From positions 1 through 51,634 of the forward strand of contig DATIJT010000010.1 of the NCBI GenBank assembly GCA_035478435.1: a stretch of 51,634 bases of DNA, read 5' to 3'. Every line of letters begins with the position of its first letter. Position 1 is the stretch's first letter. Both the position numbers and the translations under genes were made by a program. Below, in pieces: positions 8,207 through 16,267 of the stretch. Source of the DNA: DATLRC01 sp035478435 (GTDB taxonomy: Bacteria > Patescibacteriota > Saccharimonadia > Saccharimonadales > UBA4665). The notes under the pieces were generated by a model. The model made no database searches. It was not told the DNA's origin and worked only from the letters and a program-made list of their open reading frames with translations.

Positions 8207-9223
8207 CTACTCTGCATTTTCAAAGGACTTTCTCCAAACAGGCGCATCCCCACCTGGCCCATAGAGGTCTTTTTGAACGGCGATTGGTTCACCATACAGA
8301 CTGCTCCAGAAGCTCCAGCCCGTATCCTTATAGCGGGGACCACTATTAACAATTACCTCGGTGTAACCAGCTGAAATTGCTCTGTCTTCCAACTCTTTAG
8401 CGAGTAATTTGCCTATCCCTGTACCTCTTTGAACAGGATTTACATAGGCATTAATAAACTCAATAGGACTACTGGTTGTTGTGTATGGTCGCATATCTTC
8501 ACCAGGTGTTGTCATACCCATTACGCCCACAACATTGCCTTTGCTGTCTTCGGCAACAACATATTTTTTACCGTTTTGCCCCTGGACGCTTTCATCTATA
8601 GCCTTCATCACACTGGCTACTTCGTCAGCTAAAAGTTCCCCGGTATGGCGATCACGTATCCAATTTTCAAGAATAGGTTTTAGAGCCTCTGCGTCACCAA
8701 TTTTCGTGTCACGAACGGTAGGTTTAGTAACTGTTTCTGGGCTTTTGCCAAGCTCAAAAATAAGACGTCCAGCTTCTTTAGCTATCTGCTTATATCCTGC
8801 TCGTTCAAGAACTCGTGCACTCGCGTTGTTACCCTCAACAACTTCTGCATAAACCCTTTTTGAGCTCTGTGCCATATAACTACCTAGTGCCTTTGCCGCA
8901 AGCGTGGCATAGCCGTGTCCGGCGTGCCTAGAATCTGTCCAATAGCCAATTTCTACGCCTTCCCTCTTAGGAGTAGCGTTTACAGAACCTACGAATATTC
9001 CGCTATCCCACACGGCCATACGTAGCTTATTGCCTGCAGTTAGGCGGGCTTTTCTGGTATCTGCAAGTGTAACGTGTTTTTTATATGCCTCAGGATCATA
9101 AACAGTTATTTCAGGCCTACTGACATTGTAGGATTCGTGATATGCCACATCATCAGCATCTGTAGATAGTTCCTGGAGAATAACTCCCGGGCGTTCAGTC
9201 AAAAGAGTAAGCGGCTCTGGCAT
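8207..9223 (-). CDS. Tandem GNAT acetyltransferase (two domains in one chain)
   Basis: The 338-aa protein carries two GNAT folds. The first (about residues 15-160) resembles RimJ/RimL N-terminal acetyltransferases, with GVEIGYWTDSRHAGHGYATLA as the acetyl-CoA loop and NNASARVLERAGYKQIA as motif B. The second (about 168-335) has YVNPVQRGTGIGKLLAKELE, the R-G-x-G-x-G/A loop, followed by IVNSGPRYKDTGWSFWSSLYG. Both loops look intact, so both halves may be active. Substrates cannot be predicted. It stands alone, facing the 46-aa gene. Confidence 0.88.
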   Translation of the reverse strand: MPEPLTLLTERPGVILQELSTDADDVAYHESYNVSRPEITVYDPEAYKKHVTLADTRKARLTAGNKLRMAVWDSGIFVGSVNATPKREGVEIGYWTDSRHAGHGYATLAAKALGSYMAQSSKRVYAEVVEGNNASARVLERAGYKQIAKEAGRLIFELGKSPETVTKPTVRDTKIGDAEALKPILENWIRDRHTGELLADEVASVMKAIDESVQGQNGKKYVVAEDSKGNVVGVMGMTTPGEDMRPYTTTSSPIEFINAYVNPVQRGTGIGKLLAKELEDRAISAGYTEVIVNSGPRYKDTGWSFWSSLYGEPIAVQKDLYGPGGDAPVWRKSFENAE

Positions 9224-9284
9224 AAAGCAAATAATACCACAAAAGTGATATTAAATCAAGATGGCGAGCCCGACCTACAACTGA

Positions 9285-9494
9285 CTAGCGTAGGTAACCA
9301 ATATCGTGATAGTTGTTGCCGTCATAAGGTTTCACGCCTGTCGAAATAATCACTACGTTCATAGTCTCACTAAATACTCTGGAAAAGACCCGTTCAAAAT
9401 ATTCCGCGCTTCCTCGTTGCCCTAGCGTAGCAAAGACTTCGGCTTTAATACCTCGGAGAGCGGTGCCTGCGTCTTCTTCGACCATTCTATCCAT
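9285..9494 (-). CDS. Hypothetical protein, 69 aa
   Basis: Unrecognised small protein starting MDRMVEEDAGTALRGIKAEV. GGAG lies eight bases before ATG 9494, supporting this start, although the reading frame stays open upstream towards tRNA-Asp. It could therefore be the C-terminal remnant of a longer gene cut at the tRNA junction; the sequence before the ATG includes a 14-bp copy of the tRNA-Asp 3' end. The protein ends in a Tyr-rich stretch (YDGNNYHDIGYLR). Confidence 0.45.
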   Translation of the reverse strand: MDRMVEEDAGTALRGIKAEVFATLGQRGSAEYFERVFSRVFSETMNVVIISTGVKPYDGNNYHDIGYLR

Positions 9495-9539
9495 AAATTG
9501 GACTCCGCCATCATTCTGAAATCGCTCCCATATAGCGGC

Positions 9540-9599
9540 CTGGCGGGCCCGACTAGGTACTGCTTTGAGTAATTTGAGACGCTGTCTGGCGGGCCCGAC
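9540..9599. repeat. 14-bp direct repeat containing the tRNA-Asp 3' end
   Basis: CTGGCGGGCCCGAC is present at 9540-9553 and again at 9586-9599, where it is the 3' end of tRNA-Asp with its CCA. The two copies are 46 bp apart. A short duplication of a tRNA 3' end is the usual signature of tyrosine-recombinase integration or of a past tRNA duplication; a further partial copy (GCCCGACCGGAT) starts at 9716. Confidence 0.7.
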
Positions 9600-9694
9600 C
9601 GGATTCGAACCGGCGATCTCCTCCGTGACAGGGAGGCGTGATAGGCCTCTTCACTACGAGCCCTTACCTAAGCCCGCCAGATTGAGTCTCAAAT
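9572..9694. repeat. 23-bp imperfect inverted repeat framing tRNA-Asp
   Basis: 9572-9594 (ATTTGAGAC, four bases, TCTGGCGGGC) is the inverted copy of 9672-9694 (GCCCGCCAGA, four bases, GTCTCAAAT), with 19 of 23 positions matching. In the precursor RNA these arms could pair and extend or compete with the acceptor stem; in DNA they look like terminal inverted repeats around the tRNA gene. Confidence 0.8.
9587..9663 (-). tRNA. tRNA-Asp (anticodon GTC)
   Basis: Read on the minus strand, GGGCTCG pairs with CGGGCCC (one G-U pair), the discriminator is G and CCA is encoded. The anticodon loop CTGTCAC gives GTC. The T arm reads CCGGTTCGAATCCGG. The gene sits at the left edge of the accessory block. 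Confidence 0.95.
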
Positions 9695-9715
9695 ACTAAT
9701 TATAATTGTTAAATA

Positions 9716-9856
9716 GCCCGACCGGATATCGCTATGCTCCTGCCTTGCTGCTCGATAAAATCATGTAAACACAATTTTATCTCCGCGGCTGCGTCCGCCG
9801 AACCGGTGATCTCCTCCGTGGTCGTGGTGGCTGATAGGCCTCTTCACTACGAGCCC
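9716..9856 (-). pseudogene. Broken tRNA-Asp copy with a 71-bp insertion in the T loop
   Basis: The 5' half (9799-9856) matches tRNA-Asp almost base for base, except for a rewritten anticodon arm (the 5' strand no longer pairs fully and the loop is eight bases). The last part, ATCCGGTCGGGC, reappears at 9716-9727. Between them, in the T loop, lies 9728-9798, which contains the hairpin GATAAAAT/ATTTTATC. It cannot fold as a normal tRNA. It could be a duplication product from integration at the tRNA or a target of a small structured element. Confidence 0.7.
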
Positions 9857-9969
9857 GCGTTTGGCTTCCGCCAAAGTAACAGGGGTAATCATATCAAGCG
9901 TAGCTGCAAAAAGCAAACCCTTACCTAAGTAGTAGAAAATAGAGCATCAAGATGTTATTATTTGTTTTT

Positions 9970-10773
9970 ATGTCCAGAGAGAACGTAATTATTCCACCGG
10001 AAGCTGTACAACTGGGTTCTCTAACGGCTGTAAATAATTTTTTAAGCCCCGAAAATAGAGGAGTTATTGAAGGTACTGCTTGGCTAGTCAGGTCCGGTAA
10101 AGAGGACGCCTTTTTTATTCCAGCGGTTAGGTTTTTAGTTGATGCTACCCTAAGAGTCGTTACCTTACCGGATGTTGAAGCGCAATTGGAGCGCGAAGTA
10201 TTTGCCAGACAGGCCGTAGCTAGCAAGGTTGCCCAAGAATTTGCGGACCTGGCTGCTAAAAGCAGACTATTTTTAAATGTTTATAACGGCATACCTATTC
10301 TTGGCTCTCTAAATATACCTGACCCTAAATTTCTTGGATTAATTAATCCTAAATATTTGGGCACGCTTGGAGGCGCCCCGTTTTTCGATGCCAGACTGGT
10401 CGGTGGCGGAGCGCTTAGAGTTCTAAGAGAACATGGGATAACTGAGGGCCATGGCGATGCAATTGTTGCCAGCAGAGGATTGCTGGCTATCGCTGGCGTA
10501 TACAAGGGTTTTGCCGAAAGATCTACCGATTACTTAGGTCTTCCTTATGTAGATGATGTACACCTCCGACTAGAGGAAGGTGAAGAACCTAGAGTTGATT
10601 TTACTGATCCCGCTAAAGATTTTCTGAGAAGTTTACGCCCTGCAGGACGCGGTTGCCCGGCAGGTGGGATAGTAGTCAAGGATGCGCCCAAAACCAGCCT
10701 TTTGGAAAATTATTGGGAAAGAATAGTGCGCTTCTTAGTGCCACCAGATGCCACCGCAGAACCAAATTCGTAA
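9970..10773 (+). CDS. Paralogue family protein 1 (unrecognised ~270-aa family)
   Basis: The 267-aa product is clearly related to the proteins at 14626 and 15457. Shared blocks are IPAVRFLVDATLRVVTLPDVE (about residues 48-68), LGTLGGAPFFDARLVGGGALRVLR (about 128-152), the GLLAIAGVYK segment, YLGLPYVDDVH, and a C-terminal signature GRGCPAG...LLENYWERIVRFLVPPDATAE. I know no family with this set. There is no signal peptide or membrane helix; it looks soluble and alpha-rich. A TATTAT box ends eight bases before ATG 9970, so a leaderless mRNA is likely; an in-frame ATG at 9952 is less likely. The conserved single Cys in GCPA may be functional. Confidence 0.8.
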   Translation: MSRENVIIPPEAVQLGSLTAVNNFLSPENRGVIEGTAWLVRSGKEDAFFIPAVRFLVDATLRVVTLPDVEAQLEREVFARQAVASKVAQEFADLAAKSRLFLNVYNGIPILGSLNIPDPKFLGLINPKYLGTLGGAPFFDARLVGGGALRVLREHGITEGHGDAIVASRGLLAIAGVYKGFAERSTDYLGLPYVDDVHLRLEEGEEPRVDFTDPAKDFLRSLRPAGRGCPAGGIVVKDAPKTSLLENYWERIVRFLVPPDATAEPNS

Positions 10774-10865
10774 ATTATTTTCGTCTGATAGTAAAGTTCC
10801 ATCAGCCATTGTTATTAATTAACTATTATGGTAATATTTACAGCTAATATTGTGTTAGAAATCTT

Positions 10866-12935
10866 ATGTCAGCTAACCCCATAGTTGCTCCAGAGTTTAC
10901 CCCAATCCCAGATATTGTCGAGGGGGGCCAAACACTTAATCCAGAAGCCTATGTCTTGCTTTCTGGCGTAGCTAAAACTGTAGTTCAGCCGGACATTGAG
11001 GCAGCAGCTGAAACAACTACGACTGAAGAGGAAAGGGAACTAGAGCTTTATGATCGGGAGATGGTCGAAGCAGCTTTTGAGCGGCGCGCGTCAATTATTC
11101 AAGGTTTAGAAGATTCTTTGGCTCAAGATTTACCAGAAACTGCAGGCATTTGTGAGCGAGAAGGCCGAGCTAATTTAGAATTAATTATTAATTTCCTAAA
11201 TCATCCTCACACCTTTGAGCTAGAAGGCATAGAGCCTCGACCCGATTTTCCAGAGTTATATTTGACAAAAGGCGCACACGTAGTTTCATCGACTCCTAGA
11301 TCCAGAAGAGAATTAGTGCTCAAATTAGCTGAAACAGTCGGGGCTGCATCAAGACAGGCAGGTGCCACCATGTTAATTGTCGGCCAGAACCTTAACTTAC
11401 TAAGTTCTTTGAGGTCAAAACTAAAAGACCAGCCTCAGTTCACGGTCTTCTATCCTTTAAAATCTAAAAGTATGATGGGCGACGTAGTAATTACAACGCC
11501 CTATGCCCTAAACGCATCTTTAGCCCAAGATGATGGCGATTTATATGTAGAGGATTTTGATGTCATAATTGTGCTAGAGGAAGTTGATAAGCCTTTAGAA
11601 GCGGCGTCTGTAGCTACTTTAGAAAGTTTACGTCCGGGTAAGTTGGCCCTTAGCTTAAATGTAGGCTCCGACGGAAAAATTCCTTACGACAAAGAATCTG
11701 CCTGGTTGCCTTTTGTTTTACGGCCCGATTCCTTAATTCATCTAGCACCCAACAGGTGGATACCTTCATCGTGGCCAACAACTACTAACCTAAAACAAGC
11801 CTGCTCAGCGGGACGTAACACGCTGTTGAGTATATTAAACGCAGAACCAATAAAAGGTTTAGGTATAGTCGGCAGAAAAGAAGGCTCTAAGAGAGATGGT
11901 ACATATTTTTCTGACCCATTAGTCCAATTAGTACAAGAAAGGCTGGAAGAAGTCTTTTCTGTGCAAGATGGCTACAGTTTGATGAGGGATCTAGGGGCAG
12001 AGTTTGATGTAGAGCCATATACGGCCGCTTGTTACCTCCAAAAGAAGGGCTTGACCCCGAAGGAGATATTAAATAGGAAGGGCGGAGCGCCATTACACTC
12101 TTATAAAACGGACGAAGCTCGTGCTTTGTTGGCTCAACGCTACGGTAGATATCCTAAACGTACAAAGGGTAGGTATATTCTCGCTGATCTAGAGCGGGAA
12201 ACTAACGTTAACGACAGCACTATTTCAAGGCATTTTTCCAGACCTGAGATAGCCGAAAAATTTGTCAGCACAACCGTTAAATTGGATAACGGTACTATAA
12301 CTCAAGAATACACTTTATCAGCCTTGACTATAGCTCGGAGTATTAAGCGTTCTGATCCTGTGCCCGAAAACCACACGCGAGGGACTGCTTTAGCTGTTAA
12401 ATATGATCTCACGCTATCTGGACTAGTCCGTAAATTAAGACGCATCGGGTATAAGGGTGTGATAGTAATAGAGCAGAACCAACCGCATCTTTATTTTCCT
12501 GATGAAGTCGACGCTAAATTACAAGAGGCATATGGTGATGTTGTGGAATATGAAGAAGGTTGGGAGACGCCTAGAAGCGTAGCCCTAGATACTGGAGTGG
12601 CTTCACCGACGGCCAGAAAGATCATGGAAGGACTTGTTACTGACGAACTCGTACCGCGCCGTATGCGCAAAAACAGAGCCAAGCCTGATACTCATTTTCC
12701 GCCACAAATATGCTCTCAAGCCCGTGAAATTCTTCTTAACAAGGACGCGCCACAAGGTAGTATGTCTACGGAAGGGGTAGCAGCTAGTAGGCATGTCGCC
12801 CGTGCCAGAGTTGTACGGGCCATAGGGGCTCTTGGTATTGAACCTAACAACTACCTTACTGCTAGGGGCTGGTTTCCTTTTCTTACCCCACCTCAAATCG
12901 CTTTAATTGACACGGAACTCGCTAAAAATGCTTAA
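10866..12935 (+). CDS. Large multi-HTH protein with degenerate helicase-like N-terminal half
   Basis: The 689-aa protein is not recognised as a whole. After an acidic N-terminus, residues about 130-300 resemble the first RecA-like domain of an SF2 helicase: STPRSRRELVLKL, MLIVGQNLNLL, VVITTPYAL and, where DEAH is expected, DVIIVLEEVDKPLEA, then LALSLNVGSD. No Walker A motif is visible, so ATPase activity is doubtful. Residues about 425-689 hold three or four helix-turn-helix-like segments, for example LERETNVNDSTISRHFSRP, GTALAVKYDLTLSGLVRKL, SVALDTGVASPTARKIMEGL and a last one near GVAASRHVARARVVRAI. It is probably a DNA-binding regulator or replication-type protein of the accessory block. 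It follows paralogue 1 by 92 bases. Confidence 0.65.
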   Translation: MSANPIVAPEFTPIPDIVEGGQTLNPEAYVLLSGVAKTVVQPDIEAAAETTTTEEERELELYDREMVEAAFERRASIIQGLEDSLAQDLPETAGICEREGRANLELIINFLNHPHTFELEGIEPRPDFPELYLTKGAHVVSSTPRSRRELVLKLAETVGAASRQAGATMLIVGQNLNLLSSLRSKLKDQPQFTVFYPLKSKSMMGDVVITTPYALNASLAQDDGDLYVEDFDVIIVLEEVDKPLEAASVATLESLRPGKLALSLNVGSDGKIPYDKESAWLPFVLRPDSLIHLAPNRWIPSSWPTTTNLKQACSAGRNTLLSILNAEPIKGLGIVGRKEGSKRDGTYFSDPLVQLVQERLEEVFSVQDGYSLMRDLGAEFDVEPYTAACYLQKKGLTPKEILNRKGGAPLHSYKTDEARALLAQRYGRYPKRTKGRYILADLERETNVNDSTISRHFSRPEIAEKFVSTTVKLDNGTITQEYTLSALTIARSIKRSDPVPENHTRGTALAVKYDLTLSGLVRKLRRIGYKGVIVIEQNQPHLYFPDEVDAKLQEAYGDVVEYEEGWETPRSVALDTGVASPTARKIMEGLVTDELVPRRMRKNRAKPDTHFPPQICSQAREILLNKDAPQGSMSTEGVAASRHVARARVVRAIGALGIEPNNYLTARGWFPFLTPPQIALIDTELAKNA

Positions 12936-12960
12936 AGTTTGTGCATGGTTTTGGTGGGTT

Positions 12961-13653
12961 TCAGCTTTTGCTTGTAGCCGTTTTGGCGGCGCGGATAGCT
13001 ACGATGAACCAAGCAGTGAATAATACTGTAAAAATCCGTTGTTCGTAGCCAAAACTATCCGACCCTAACGCTAGCCGGACTAAGGTGGCAATCATCCAGA
13101 GGGCGATCACGGCTAATAGTAGCCAACTGGCCAGCCAGATCGTTGGCCGGGGACGTACCCGCCAGTACGACCTTATTACCACTACAGGAATCAGAAATAT
13201 CAGTATGTAAGCTATGGGGCTTTCGGCCAGGTGTAGCAAATGCTGCCAACTGACGTGCCCGAGATGTTCGCGGCGCGCGCAAGCCTGACTTAGGGCGGCC
13301 GAACAATCCAATGGCAGCAGCGCGTCAACAACGGTGCTTATGGCAAATACACTCATCGCGAATTTGAGAAATAGCTGTTGCCGCCGTGTCGAACCCAAGG
13401 CGGCTAGTTGGTTGGCGCCTAACAAAAGCGCCAAACCCGCCACTATATCGCCAAGTCTGAAAAGATAAGCGTGGGGCTGTCCGGCAGCACTGAGTTCACT
13501 GGTAGTGGCGCCGGCGCGGGTCGCCGGCCAGTTTAGCACTATGCCAACTAGCCAGTAATTGTAGATGAGTATCCCGGCCAAAGCCCAGTAGTACTGACTC
13601 CGTCTAAGCCAATTTACAAAAGCCGCCGGTCTTCGTAACGATGTTTCGAACAT
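12961..13653 (-). CDS. DUF998-like integral membrane protein
   Basis: A 230-aa protein with about six hydrophobic segments. The third loop has DALLPLDCSAALSQACARRE, and HVSWQHLLHLAES follows, the arrangement of the DUF998 family (PF06197), in which a D-x-x-x-x-x-D-C motif and a His-rich stretch lie outside the membrane. Function is unknown. It is the only minus-strand gene inside the accessory block and its 3' end lies 25 bases from the multi-HTH gene. It might serve as a membrane partner or anti-sigma-like sensor for the ECF factor next to it, but nothing in the sequence shows this. Confidence 0.65.
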   Translation of the reverse strand: MFETSLRRPAAFVNWLRRSQYYWALAGILIYNYWLVGIVLNWPATRAGATTSELSAAGQPHAYLFRLGDIVAGLALLLGANQLAALGSTRRQQLFLKFAMSVFAISTVVDALLPLDCSAALSQACARREHLGHVSWQHLLHLAESPIAYILIFLIPVVVIRSYWRVRPRPTIWLASWLLLAVIALWMIATLVRLALGSDSFGYEQRIFTVLFTAWFIVAIRAAKTATSKS

Positions 13654-13868
13654 TAACTACATTCTAAAGGCTCAGGACTATTTTGCTATAAGAATTTCAG
13701 CGCCACGAATTTAGAATTCGGAACCTGTATTTAGCTCCGGCAATGGTGGATAATCGGCTTTTGGAAGATTTGGTGATACGACCCCGATAGGTTAAACTAC
13801 GCTTAAATATCTTGGGAAGTATGTAACAGCCTTACGGCACAGTAGCTAATTTCTAATCTGGTAAGACG

Positions 13869-14462
13869 ATGACAGAAGCTATCATTGCAACTAACGTCCA
13901 ACATGAAGTAGATAATATACCTCCAGCTTCACCAGCTGGCTTAGACGGAGGCGCTGAACAAATGGCCGGCCCGCCCCCGGATTTTTCTGACTTTGTGCGA
14001 GAACACGAAAAATATCTCTTGCGTTTCGCAGAGCGTTTAACCGGTGATTATCATACTGCCCAAGACGTTGTTCAAAGTGCGCTAGAGCGTATCTTCCCAC
14101 GTTGGGATGGCCTGGATCATACCAGAAACGTCAAGGCATATACCATTGTTACTATAGTAAATTGCTATAGAAACGAGATGGCAAGGCCTAGCAGACAAGA
14201 AATTCCTCTCGCAGAAATGCCGGAGCTGCCCAGCCCCGGAATGGCGGAGAGAGTAGTCAGTAGGCGAGACTTAGTGAACGTCTTGCGCTTATTAACAGAT
14301 CGTCAACAGAGCGCTGTTACGTTGCTGTACATATATGACTTGTCTCAGGAACAGACAGCTTTAATTATGGGCTGCCCACCTGGGGCAGTTGGAGCCTTAG
14401 CTTTCCGAGGTACCCAGACAATGCGTATTTTGCTGGACGATACCAGCACAGGTCTTGATTGA
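13869..14462 (+). CDS. ECF-type RNA polymerase sigma-70 factor
   Basis: The 197-aa product shows sigma region 2 (FVREHEKYLLRFAERLTGDYHTAQDVVQ, residues about 38-65, then KAYTIVTIVNCYRNEMAR) and sigma region 4 (about 140-185, LRLLTDRQQSAVTLLYIYDLSQEQTALIM), with the HTH continuing to GCPPGAVGALAFRG. Regions 1 and 3 are absent, as in ECF factors. The first ~35 residues are a Pro-rich extension. It should direct transcription of a small regulon, quite likely the paralogue genes that follow. No typical anti-sigma gene is adjacent. ATG 13869 has no clear Shine-Dalgarno. Confidence 0.9.
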   Translation: MTEAIIATNVQHEVDNIPPASPAGLDGGAEQMAGPPPDFSDFVREHEKYLLRFAERLTGDYHTAQDVVQSALERIFPRWDGLDHTRNVKAYTIVTIVNCYRNEMARPSRQEIPLAEMPELPSPGMAERVVSRRDLVNVLRLLTDRQQSAVTLLYIYDLSQEQTALIMGCPPGAVGALAFRGTQTMRILLDDTSTGLD

Positions 14463-14625
14463 CGCCCAGTCCATAAAAGTCTAATCCAAGCGCCTCGCGC
14501 TGGAAGTCGCGCTTCGCTTCGGCCTTAGAGGGCAATGATAAATTTAATAAACTTCGTTAACTTGCCAGAGCTCCAAGCCTAGAGTTGAATAGACAAAGAC
14601 CTTGTTTTATGTTATTTTATTATTT

Positions 14626-15453
14626 ATGTCATCCGGTGAGTTGGAGTTAACGGGACGAGAGTTAAGAGTAGGCATAGATCCGGCCTTAGAGTTTCTGACA
14701 GGCGAAGATGGAACGTCGCTCATGGAAGAGACTAGAGTATTGGTAAGGGGAGGCAACTATCACGCGCTTGCCGTGCCGTCAGTCCGCTTTATTGTTGATG
14801 CCACTCTCGGCATCCTGACCCAACCTGGGGTCGAAGACCGTTTATCCCGGGAAGTTGTCAATCGGGCCAGCATCGCTTCCTCAATAGTTGAGTATGTTAC
14901 CTCAGTAGGTTGTGAAGTCAATATTTTTAAGGTTGCTTGCTTAAAAGTACTAGGTCGTGAAGCTGACTTAGAGTGGTTATTTGATACGGGGAACATAGAC
15001 TTACTAAAACTTTTTAATGAAGAGAAGGTGCTAAATTCATTGGGCCGGGCGCCTTTCTTTGATGTCGGCTGGGTTAGCGGCGGGGCGGTAAGAGTGCTGC
15101 GAAACGAGGGATTAACTGGAAGTCTCAGTCCTTTAATTGTCCGAAGTACTGGTTTGTTGGCTATTTCCGGTGTCCACAAGACCAACACTGAAGGAGTAAG
15201 TGAGTATCTGGGGCTGCCTTATGTTCAAAAAAAGCATCTTGAGTTAGCAGGGGAAGGCGAAAATACCAAGATCAGGTTTACTGAGCCAGTCCGTGATTTC
15301 CTAAAAAGACAAGAAGTTGATGGCCGAGGTTGTCCCGCAGCCAGGGTCCACGTACCCGGCCAGCCGGAACGTACTGTACTAGAAGAATACTGGAGCCGGA
15401 TAGTTAATTATCTGGTGCCGCCCGATGCAACGGCGGAAGCAAAGGCGGCATAA
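14626..15453 (+). CDS. Paralogue family protein 2 (unrecognised ~270-aa family)
   Basis: The 275-aa product aligns with proteins 1 and 3: VPSVRFIVDATLGILTQPGVE, LNSLGRAPFFDVGWVSGGAV, STGLLAISGVHK, EYLGLPYVQKKH and DGRGCPAARV, then LEEYWSRIVNYLVPPDATAE. It has an insertion around residues 105-130 relative to protein 3. The upstream bases (TTATTTTATTATTT ATG) mirror those of protein 1, again suggesting a leaderless start at 14626; an in-frame ATG at 14602 is less likely. It is the first gene of a tight run of three (gaps of 3 and 1 bases). Confidence 0.8.
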   Translation: MSSGELELTGRELRVGIDPALEFLTGEDGTSLMEETRVLVRGGNYHALAVPSVRFIVDATLGILTQPGVEDRLSREVVNRASIASSIVEYVTSVGCEVNIFKVACLKVLGREADLEWLFDTGNIDLLKLFNEEKVLNSLGRAPFFDVGWVSGGAVRVLRNEGLTGSLSPLIVRSTGLLAISGVHKTNTEGVSEYLGLPYVQKKHLELAGEGENTKIRFTEPVRDFLKRQEVDGRGCPAARVHVPGQPERTVLEEYWSRIVNYLVPPDATAEAKAA

Positions 15454-15456
15454 GAC

Positions 15457-16266
15457 ATGTCCGCCGAGGTATTTAGGTTATCAGATGAAGAAATAAACAC
15501 TGGCCTTAGCTCTGCCAGACAAGATTTTACAGGTTTAGCCGGCTATGACGCTGTTTGCCTGGGTGCGCGTAATTCAGCTGAGCAAGGCTATCCTAAGGCT
15601 ATTTATGTTCCAGCTGTTAAGTTTATAGTCAGGGCAGTGCTAGATACTCTGGCTCAACCCGACGTGGAAGCGCGGTTGCCGCGCGAACTCTGGGAAAGAT
15701 CGGAAATGGCTAGCCAATTTGCTTATCATGTAGCGGACCTTGGCGTAGCGGCTGATGATTTCCTTAATTTTTACGTGTTTGACTCTATTATGCTTCGAGG
15801 CTCCATTTATCAACGTGACATTAGAGGAGTTGTAGACGCCGAATACCTAGGCTCTTTAGGTGCCTCCCCGTTCTGTGATGTCATGCAGGTGGCAGGCGGT
15901 AGTTTTAATCTGCTTCGTAATGAGGGTGTAAGCGAAGATTCTGCCCAAGTTATTGCCCGTAGCACAGGGCTACTGGCTATTTCCGGAACGAATAAGAAGT
16001 ATTCCCCCGAGGCAGCAGAATATCTTGGTCAGCCTTATGCCGATCCCAGCCATTTTGAGTTGAAGGCAACCGAAGAAGGTACAAAAGTGGGCTTTACCCC
16101 TTCAACCCTAGAACACTTAAGGCGCTTCCAGCGGCCTAACGGCGGTTGCCCGGCCGGCAGAATAGCTGGAGAGAGCGCTGGCCGCACACTGCTTGAGGAA
16201 TACTGGGATCGTATTGTGCATTATTTGATGCCGCCAGATGCTACCGTGCAAGATGAGGCTGCATAG
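15457..16266 (+). CDS. Paralogue family protein 3 (unrecognised ~270-aa family)
   Basis: The 269-aa product shares the family blocks: VPAVKFIVRAVLDTLAQPDVE, LGSLGASPFCDVMQVAGGSF, RSTGLLAISGTNKK, YLGQPYADPSH and GGCPAGRI, then LEEYWDRIVHYLMPPDATV. It starts three bases after paralogue 2 stops, with no strong Shine-Dalgarno, so translation is probably coupled. The central GGG of the other two is changed to GGS here, and the N-terminal 40 residues are not conserved. No catalytic motif is recognised. Confidence 0.8.
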   Translation: MSAEVFRLSDEEINTGLSSARQDFTGLAGYDAVCLGARNSAEQGYPKAIYVPAVKFIVRAVLDTLAQPDVEARLPRELWERSEMASQFAYHVADLGVAADDFLNFYVFDSIMLRGSIYQRDIRGVVDAEYLGSLGASPFCDVMQVAGGSFNLLRNEGVSEDSAQVIARSTGLLAISGTNKKYSPEAAEYLGQPYADPSHFELKATEEGTKVGFTPSTLEHLRRFQRPNGGCPAGRIAGESAGRTLLEEYWDRIVHYLMPPDATVQDEAA

Positions 16267-16267
16267 C

